Source of the DNA: Desulfobacterales bacterium
Lineage (GTDB): Bacteria; Desulfobacterota; DSM-4660; Desulfatiglandales; B25-G16
DNA length: 7,910 nt
NCBI GenBank assembly: GCA_013375335.1
Contig: JABXJZ010000058.1
Span: forward strand, 1-7,910
Direction of reading: 5' to 3'
Positions within the stretch are counted from its first letter, which is position 1, and each line of letters starts with the position of its first letter. The notes under the pieces are model-generated. The model was not told the DNA's origin, ran no database searches, and saw only the letters and a program-made list of their open reading frames with translations. The translations under genes were made by a program, and so were the position numbers. Below are positions 1-5,067 of this stretch, in pieces.

Positions 1-132
1 TTAATTTTAAATCCCTCAGGTCGTTCCCATAGTAAAGAACGTAAAAGGAGCAGCTTATTTTGTCAAACTAATTAAGGCCTTGCATCTCATGAAGAGCAGT
101 GGCATGGTAGTCGATAAGAGGGTGAGCAAAAG

Positions 133-786
133 ATGGTGGGGGATCTCGTGACAAGGGTATATCTGGTCAGACATGGACAGACGGAGTGGAACAAGAACCT
201 AACATTCAGGGGAAGGATAGACATTCCTTTGAATGAGAGGGGACACAGGGAAGCAGAGGCCATAGCTGAGGCACTCAAAGACAAGAGCATCGGTGCAATC
301 TATACAAGTCCACTCAGGCGTTCTACTGACACCGCTCGACCCGCTGCAAGGTTCTTTAACCTTGAAATAGTACCCGTTCAGGGATTGATCGATATAAGCT
401 ATGGTGACTGGGAGGGTTTAACATTTAGTGAGGTAAGGGAAAGGTACAAGGATCAATACACAAAATGGGAGAAAAGGCCGGATTTGGTAAGGTTCCCTAA
501 AGGGGAGACGCTTGATGAGGTAAGGGAACGATCTTTTTGTGCCATGAGGGCAATTGTAGGAGAAAATCCTGGCAAATCAATCCTCATCATTCCTCACAGG
601 GTTATAAACAAGGTCCTCTTATGCGCGATCTTGGGCCTCAGTAACTCCCACTTCTGGGAGATCAGACAGGATACGGGGTGCGTTAATTTGATTGAATACT
701 ACCATGAGGGGTTTGTCCTATCGATGATGAATGACATCTGCCATTTGAGGGGAATAGCGGATGAGACAGTCCAACCCGATTTTTAG
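133..786 (+). CDS. Histidine phosphatase family protein (phosphoglycerate mutase-like superfamily)
   Basis: A 217-residue cytoplasmic phosphatase-type enzyme that forms a phosphohistidine intermediate. Seen directly: the LVRHGQTEWN signature at residues 11-20 (nucleophile His14, phosphate-binding Arg13), the conserved YTSPLRRSTDTA segment at 57-68 with Arg62, DISYGDWEG at 87-95, and the second catalytic-site histidine in IIPHRVINK (His155). The general acid position, usually Glu, is read here as Asp87, a replacement common in this superfamily. Length is normal for the small phosphatase branch that includes alpha-ribazole phosphatase and GpmB-like proteins, but substrate cannot be read from the sequence, so no symbol is given. 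The start is ambiguous: ATG at 133 has AGGGTGAG six bases upstream, while GTG at 148 follows GGGGGA and would give the more typical N-terminus TRVYLVRHG. It stands alone; the next gene is over 400 nt away with its own promoter. Family assignment is very secure; function within the family is open. Confidence 0.95.
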   Translation: MVGDLVTRVYLVRHGQTEWNKNLTFRGRIDIPLNERGHREAEAIAEALKDKSIGAIYTSPLRRSTDTARPAARFFNLEIVPVQGLIDISYGDWEGLTFSEVRERYKDQYTKWEKRPDLVRFPKGETLDEVRERSFCAMRAIVGENPGKSILIIPHRVINKVLLCAILGLSNSHFWEIRQDTGCVNLIEYYHEGFVLSMMNDICHLRGIADETVQPDF

Positions 787-1063
787 TCGCTTGATTTCGA
801 GGGATACTATGAAGGGGCTCAATCGTGGCTTTGTTTTCTCCATAGAGCTCGATGGCCTCTTTTTCACCATCTCGCGTTTACTGCAGAATCATTTGGCCTT
901 TCTCTGAACAGGCGAAAATGGTTCGTATTCCCCTCCGCCAATACATGCCCCTGCGTGCTCTAACGGCCGATCTATTTGGGTCCTCTAATATTTGGCATTG
1001 ATGATTCCTGCCTTGATTGTCTTTTATGGTGGCCCTTAGCTGGTTTAGAAAACAGAGGGGCCA

Positions 1064-1084
1064 AGGCCCACGGATGTGGGGCCT
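1064..1084. repeat. GC-rich imperfect hairpin upstream of the cyclase promoter
   Basis: AGGCCCAC (1064-1071) can pair with GTGGGGCCT (1076-1084) across a GGAT loop, leaving one bulged G. It ends 4 nt before the -35 hexamer at 1089. There is no T-run after it, so a classical intrinsic terminator for the phosphatase is not supported. It may be an operator-like site, a factor-assisted stop, or chance. Confidence 0.4.
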
Positions 1085-1088
1085 AAGC

Positions 1089-1117
1089 TTGACAGATCAC
1101 AAATTTTAAATTATATC
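1089..1117 (+). promoter_or_regulatory. Sigma70-type promoter for the cyclase/LysM operon
   Basis: A perfect -35 hexamer TTGACA (1089-1094) is followed by a 17-nt AT-rich spacer and the -10 hexamer TATATC (1112-1117, 4 of 6 matches to TATAAT). Transcription would start near 1124, leaving a leader of about 80 nt before the cyclase ATG. It is the best plus-strand promoter I found in the gap and is placed correctly for the three-gene operon. Confidence 0.7.
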
Positions 1118-1192
1118 AATAAATTGAGAATTAGTACTGAGACAAAATGTGGGTAGAGTGGTAAAGTTCACAAACACACTCGAGAGTCTCAA

Positions 1193-1203
1193 GGGGGGAG
1201 GAG
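1193..1203 (+). promoter_or_regulatory. Ribosome binding site of the cyclase gene
   Basis: The run GGGGGGAGGAG directly abuts the ATG at 1204. The AGGAG part is too close to act, so the usable pairing is probably the GGGGGAG part a few bases upstream. It supports ATG 1204 as the start; the reading frame then begins with a short polar segment before the first membrane helix. Confidence 0.6.
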
Positions 1204-2634
1204 ATGGCTACTGATCATAGTGTGAGAATTCCCATCTTTATCAAGCTCGCCACTTTATCCATTCTACTCATCTTTCTGGTCATCTCTACCATCAGTTTTT
1301 CAATGCTGAACAAGCAAAGGAAACAATTCGTCAGCCAATTAATAAATTTGGCAGAGAGCATGATCCGCATCGCCGCCAACAATGCTCCTGATAAACTTTT
1401 GGGGGAAGAAGACCTGGCGTTATTTCAATTGGTCAACGATATTGCCGAAAATGACCAGGTGGTATACGCACTTATTACCGATGAAAACAACATCATGAAG
1501 GCTCATAGCAACATTGAGGAGGTTAACAAGGTCTACTCACCACCAAGGAATATTACCTTTCTTAAAGAGGCCAATGATGTGAGAGTGAGCTCCTTTATTC
1601 ACAGTGGAGAGGAGATCCTCCTCTTTGAGAGGCCTCTTATGTATCGAAAATTAAAGGTTGGAGATGTCCACTTGGCCATATCGCAAAAGAACATCCTGCG
1701 AAATATTCGTGATGCGAAGATCTCTATTTTGGTGCTCACAGTAATAACTATTACCCTGGGCCTCTTGTTAAGTCTCGGACTCAGTAGGTATTTTTCAAGT
1801 CCTATCATGAAGCTCCTGGAGAGCACCAAGGCCTTAGGGATGGGCAATTTTGATCATCGGGTAAGTATTAGACGAAATGATGAACTCGGAGATCTTGGTT
1901 CGGCCTTTAACAAGATGGCCGAGGATCTGGCGCTCAAGGAAAAGATCAAGGACTCCTTCGGGCGGTATGTAACACCTGAGATAGTTGATATGATACTGGC
2001 AAATCCTGATAACGAATGGATGAAAGGATCGGAGGTGGAGGCCACAGTTCTGTTCGTTGATATAAGGGGCTTTACAACCCTATCGGAGGATAAAGAGCCT
2101 GAGACCATCGTTGAACTGCTGAATGATTACTTTCCTAGGGTAACTGATATAGTTGTCAAACATGGTGGTCACATAAACAAGTTTGTGGGAGATGCAGCCA
2201 TGGCAGTCTTTGGGACACCGGTGCCCAACCCCCAACATGCAGAGGCCGCTGTGAGGGCTGCCTTGGATATACAAAAAGAAATTGCTCGACTTGATCCAGA
2301 AAAGAAACTGGAGGATGTGGGAATTCAAGTGGGTATAGGGATAAACTCCGGTGCGATGATCGCGGGGAATCTTGGTTCACGGAGGAGGATGGAGTATACA
2401 GTTATAGGAGATAACGTCAATGTGGCCTCGAGGCTTACTTCCCGTGCAAAAGCAGGGGAGACCTTGATCAGCAGGCAGACTTATGAGTTAATTAAGGATA
2501 AAGATAGCCTGAAAATAGAGAAAAGGAGGATGATGCCTCTCAAGGGGAGAAAAATGAAGATAGCTGTCTTTAATGTATTGGGTTTAGAAGAGGATCAAAA
2601 TGGGGACGGCATGCAAGAGGCGGTACAGGAATAA
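1204..2634 (+). CDS. Membrane-bound class III adenylate cyclase with extracytoplasmic sensor and HAMP domain
   Basis: A 476-residue predicted receptor cyclase making cAMP from ATP in response to an envelope or external signal. Order: first transmembrane helix about 11-32; extracytoplasmic region about 33-172, with a segment (VYALITDENNIMKAHS, 88-102) that recalls Cache/PAS-like sensors; second helix about 173-193; HAMP about 194-246; linker with SFGRYVTPEIVDMIL (251-265), typical of HAMP-cyclases; catalytic domain about 275-460. All catalytic positions are visible: metal Asp286 (FVDIRGFT) and Asp330 (KFVGDAAMAVFG), adenine-site Lys326 and Thr399 (EYTVIGDNVN), transition-state Asn406 and Arg410 (VNVASRL). 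Lys plus Thr is the class IIIb adenylate cyclase pattern. Its 3' end overlaps the next gene by 35 nt. A TTGACA promoter lies upstream. Activity and adenine specificity follow from the residues; the sensed ligand is unknown. Confidence 0.95.
   Translation: MATDHSVRIPIFIKLATLSILLIFLVISTISFSMLNKQRKQFVSQLINLAESMIRIAANNAPDKLLGEEDLALFQLVNDIAENDQVVYALITDENNIMKAHSNIEEVNKVYSPPRNITFLKEANDVRVSSFIHSGEEILLFERPLMYRKLKVGDVHLAISQKNILRNIRDAKISILVLTVITITLGLLLSLGLSRYFSSPIMKLLESTKALGMGNFDHRVSIRRNDELGDLGSAFNKMAEDLALKEKIKDSFGRYVTPEIVDMILANPDNEWMKGSEVEATVLFVDIRGFTTLSEDKEPETIVELLNDYFPRVTDIVVKHGGHINKFVGDAAMAVFGTPVPNPQHAEAAVRAALDIQKEIARLDPEKKLEDVGIQVGIGINSGAMIAGNLGSRRRMEYTVIGDNVNVASRLTSRAKAGETLISRQTYELIKDKDSLKIEKRRMMPLKGRKMKIAVFNVLGLEEDQNGDGMQEAVQE
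2587..2594 (+). promoter_or_regulatory. Ribosome binding site for the deacetylase-like gene, inside the cyclase gene
   Basis: GAAGAGGA sits 5 nt before ATG 2600 and lies within the last codons of the cyclase. It decides the start of the downstream gene, which would otherwise be placed later to avoid the 35-nt overlap. Reinitiation or coupled translation is a reasonable inference. Confidence 0.6.
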
Positions 2635-3661
2635 ATCGGGAGCAATTCTTTGGATACCGTTTGGATTAGGGCTTCTGTTTCAATCAGCCTGTGCCACTCT
2701 GGGTGTTGCCCCAAGGGCAACTGAATCAGCGGTTTCTGAAGAAAAGCCCGCAAAACCCATCATATTTCAGTCAGAGGAATATATTCTCTATCTCTTGCAG
2801 GGCGGTGACACGCCTGTCTCGCTGGCAGAAAGGTTTTTAGGGGATCCAAAGAGATCATGGGTGATCGAGGAAGCCAATGAGGGGACCCGGTTTGAAAGGC
2901 ATCAGATGATCGTAATTCCCCTGAAAGAGGAAAACAGAGGCGGTCTAACACCGGATGGCTACCAGGTAGTGCCCATTCTTTGCTACTATGGGTTTGCTGA
3001 AGATTGTAAATCTCCCCTATGTATCCCTGCCGGTGTTTTTGAGTTGCAGATGAGATACTTGAAGGATAACGGTTACCGGGTGATCAGTTTGGGTGAGCTT
3101 CTTGATTTTTTGCAGTATCGCCATTCCCTCCCCAGAAGATCAGTCGTGATTACCGTAGATGGTGGTTACGGGTCAGCATATGATATCGCCTACCCAATCC
3201 TCGAAAGATACGGTTTCACGGCAACTCTGTTCATACATACTGCTTTTGTGGGGGCTTCAAAAAGCGCAATAACCTGGGATCAGCTTAGAGAGATGAAGGC
3301 AGATGGCTTCGAAGTGGGATCGCAGACTCTATCTTATTGCGACCTTACAAAGAGGAGGGCAGGGGAGGATGATCAGGCCTATATGGCAAGGATTAAAAGG
3401 CAACTTCTTGTTTCTAAGCAGATAATTGATAGAAAGCTGGAGCAGGATACCATTTACCTGGCCTTCCCCTATGGCAGTTATGATCAGAGGGTGCTAAATA
3501 TTTGTGATCAGTTGGGCTATAGGATCGGGTTATCCGTGGAGCGGGGGGGCAACCCGTTTTTTGCCGATCCACTTGCCTTAAAAAGGAATCAGATATTGAA
3601 AAGGGATTTGGAGTCCTTCATCACCAAGGTAAAAACCTTTCACGAGTTCTCGCTACAGTAG
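2600..3661 (+). CDS. LysM plus NodB-type polysaccharide deacetylase-like lipoprotein, probably catalytically inactive
   Basis: A 353-residue predicted envelope lipoprotein. Residues 1-31 form a basic N-region, a hydrophobic core and FQSAC, a slightly unusual lipobox with Cys31. Residues about 60-108 look like a LysM peptidoglycan-binding domain (LAERFLGDP, N93, HQMIVIPL). Residues about 122-335 follow the NodB homology domain: VVPILCYYGF, TVDGGY (185-190), VGSQTLSY (239-246), LAFPYGSYD (287-295), ALKRNQI. In active enzymes these motifs read TFDDGY and HTxSH; here the metal-binding Asp and both His are Gly188, Gln242 and Tyr246. The catalytic-base Asp187 and Pro290-Tyr291 remain. Family is secure; loss of metal-dependent deacetylation is a strong inference, leaving a role in binding glycan or scaffolding. 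It starts inside the cyclase gene and ends 4 nt before the LysM-TPR gene, so it is operonic. The start is set by GAAGAGGA upstream of ATG 2600. Confidence 0.9.
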   Translation: MGTACKRRYRNKSGAILWIPFGLGLLFQSACATLGVAPRATESAVSEEKPAKPIIFQSEEYILYLLQGGDTPVSLAERFLGDPKRSWVIEEANEGTRFERHQMIVIPLKEENRGGLTPDGYQVVPILCYYGFAEDCKSPLCIPAGVFELQMRYLKDNGYRVISLGELLDFLQYRHSLPRRSVVITVDGGYGSAYDIAYPILERYGFTATLFIHTAFVGASKSAITWDQLREMKADGFEVGSQTLSYCDLTKRRAGEDDQAYMARIKRQLLVSKQIIDRKLEQDTIYLAFPYGSYDQRVLNICDQLGYRIGLSVERGGNPFFADPLALKRNQILKRDLESFITKVKTFHEFSLQ

Positions 3662-3665
3662 AAAC

Positions 3666-4832
3666 ATGATAAAGAGAAGCGAGCTTTCAATTCTGATCTA
3701 CATCATTCTCGTAGCATCGATTGTGGGCTGTGTGCCTCTCATAAGAAAAATCTCAGACGAAAGAGTTGCGAAGGCGTATCTCCAGAGGGGCCGGGAGCAT
3801 GAGAATGAGGGAGATCTGGTTGAAGCCCTAAGGCAATATAAGCTTGCTATGACTGTTGCCGTCGATTGCCGTAACCGGGTTGACACAAAGTTACGCAGTT
3901 TGGCCCAGAAACATTATAAGGCGGGACTGAAGTTCCACAATAACGGAAAATATGGCCTCGCCCATCAGCAATTCTTAATTGCTCTGAGGCTCTGGCCCGA
4001 TTATCCGGAAGCGGTAGAGAGGCTTACTTCCAGAAAAAGAATCAAGATCAAAAGCTACATCGTACACACGATTGAGCAAGGGGAAAATCTTTCCCAATTG
4101 GCCGAGAAGTATTATGGAGATCCCGGTAAGTTTCACATTATAGCGAAATGCAATAATCTGACGGATGCCGCTCGGGTCCATGCCGGTCAGGAGATCAAGG
4201 TGCCTGAGATTGAAGGTGTGGAATTTTTAGTCGGCAAGGGGACCCTCAAGAGAGAGGCACGGGAGACTGTTGATTCAGGGTCGTGGGGCAGGGAAGGGCA
4301 TGCGTTGAAGGAACAGGAGTATGAAGAAACACTTGAAGCTGAACATAAGGAAGAGGAGAAACAATCTGTAGACCAAGTCGCCATTTATCGCGAAAACGGT
4401 GTTGATCTATTTAGAAAGGGCGAATATCAAGAAGCTATTGTTGAACTTGACAAGGTTCTAAATGTCTACCCCGAGGATAGCATGGCTCTTGAATACTCTT
4501 TTAAGTCCTATTTTCAGCAGGGTGTTGCCCTTTTTGAAAAGAAGGATTACCTTGCAGCCAAAGATCGATTTGAGTCATGCCTTCTATATAAAAGCGATTG
4601 CGATAAGTGCCATATGTACATAGAAAGGAGTGAGAATTCATATAATGAAATGCACTACCAGAAAGGGGTCGAGTGCTTTGCTGGGGAGCAATTGGTTGAG
4701 GCGATTGAGGAATGGGAGTTGGTAAGGGTTATCGACCCCAATTATAAAGAAGTTGATCATTTGATCAATAAGGCCAAGAAAATCCTAAAGAAGGTAGAAG
4801 AATTAAAGAAGAGTCAACAGGAACGGGAATAG
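3666..4832 (+). CDS. TPR and LysM repeat lipoprotein
   Basis: A 388-residue predicted lipoprotein. The signal ends in a good lipobox, IVGC, with Cys22. TPR-like helical hairpins occur at about 36-65 (GREHENEGDLVEALRQYKLA) and 80-113 (HYKAGLKFHNNGKYGLAHQQ). A LysM domain spans about 131-179 (YIVHTIEQGENLSQLAEKYYGDP, then GQEIKVPEIEG, broken by variable residues). A charged, Glu/Lys-rich linker (about 190-236) follows, then further TPR-like units near 240-270, 281-310 and 331-362 and a Lys/Glu-rich tail. A cysteine cluster, C305-x6-C312-x2-C315, lies in the second TPR block. No enzyme domain is seen; the likely job is anchoring to peptidoglycan and protein-protein contact at the envelope. It begins 4 nt after the deacetylase-like gene with no strong Shine-Dalgarno, suggesting coupled translation. 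Its LysM resembles that of its neighbour (LAE..YGDP versus LAE..LGDP). Confidence 0.9.
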   Translation: MIKRSELSILIYIILVASIVGCVPLIRKISDERVAKAYLQRGREHENEGDLVEALRQYKLAMTVAVDCRNRVDTKLRSLAQKHYKAGLKFHNNGKYGLAHQQFLIALRLWPDYPEAVERLTSRKRIKIKSYIVHTIEQGENLSQLAEKYYGDPGKFHIIAKCNNLTDAARVHAGQEIKVPEIEGVEFLVGKGTLKREARETVDSGSWGREGHALKEQEYEETLEAEHKEEEKQSVDQVAIYRENGVDLFRKGEYQEAIVELDKVLNVYPEDSMALEYSFKSYFQQGVALFEKKDYLAAKDRFESCLLYKSDCDKCHMYIERSENSYNEMHYQKGVECFAGEQLVEAIEEWELVRVIDPNYKEVDHLINKAKKILKKVEELKKSQQERE

Positions 4833-4894
4833 AAATAATTCGGTTCTCACGCCACATGCGAGTTTTCAAGCGCAGGAGAACGAAGGGAATAGAA
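4825..4894. repeat. 10-bp direct repeat flanking a 50-nt segment
   Basis: GGGAATAGAA occurs at 4825-4834 and again at 4885-4894, exactly 60 nt apart. The first copy contains the stop codon of the TPR/LysM gene. The 50 nt between the copies contain the nested inverted repeat listed separately. The layout resembles a target-site duplication around a very small element, or a local duplication of the gene end; both are inference. Confidence 0.5.
4843..4881. repeat. Nested inverted repeat downstream of the operon, possible terminator
   Basis: Outer arms GTTCTC (4843-4848) and GAGAAC (4876-4881) enclose inner arms TGCG (4857-4860) and CGCA (4871-4874) around a 10-nt loop. It starts 10 nt after the stop codon of the last operon gene, where a terminator would be expected, but no T-run follows. 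RNA-stabilising 3' structure is equally possible. Confidence 0.45.
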
Positions 4895-4976
4895 GGAAGG
4901 CCAGGAAGAAAATGGAAAGGGATACCCTCTCAAAGATCAGCTCGGGTCGTACTCCACGCCTTTAATCTCCACTGAC

Positions 4977-5050
4977 TCACTACTCAAGCCTTCAACGATC
5001 AGCAGCCAGCATTCAGCCACTTCCAGTCACATCTTCAAGCTGTCAGCCTA
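4977..5050. repeat. Degenerate heptamer tract (TCA every 7-8 nt) between convergent genes
   Basis: TCA trinucleotides begin at 4977, 4984, 4992, 4999, 5013, 5027, 5035 and 5043, with CCA at 5006 and CTT at 5020 filling the gaps, giving spacings of 7,8,7,7,7,7,7,8,8. The clearest units are ATCAGCA, GCCAGCA and TTCAGCC (4998-5018). It ends just before the clpB stop codon. No ORF explains the periodicity, and it does not look like a CRISPR because units are far too short. Function unknown. Confidence 0.5.
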
Positions 5051-5067
5051 TTGCTGGCCCCTAACGT

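Larger units (their letters stand above)
787..1203. other. 417-nt intergenic region with hairpin and promoter; no convincing gene
   Basis: This gap separates the phosphatase from the cyclase operon. The right third holds a GC-rich hairpin (1064-1084), a sigma70-like promoter (1089-1117) and the cyclase leader. The left part holds only weak open frames. One is a 32-codon plus-strand ORF at 809-907, preceded by GAGGGATACT. On the minus strand a 72-codon stop-free stretch (1096-881) has no start codon near its beginning, and neighbouring frames also give short protein-like pieces broken by stops. These could be remnants of a decayed minus-strand gene or chance; no family was recognised. Confidence 0.6.

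Noticed and set aside
22..41. CGTTC-N10-GAACG inverted repeat and a minus-strand TTGACA at 61-66 near the left edge
   Set aside because: Arms are only 5 bp, the -10 partner of the hexamer (TACGTT) is poor, and no divergent gene is visible inside the window.
809..907. 32-codon plus-strand ORF with GAGGGATACT before its ATG
   Set aside because: Too short to judge, no recognisable motif, no promoter seen, and overlaps the possible minus-strand remnant.
4913..4966. 17-codon ORF in the convergent gap, preceded by AGGAAG
   Set aside because: Lies in a purine-rich stretch that makes a ribosome binding site by chance likely; no further support.
4977..5050. CRISPR-like array
   Set aside because: The units are about 7 nt, degenerate and without spacers; this is a microsatellite-like tract.
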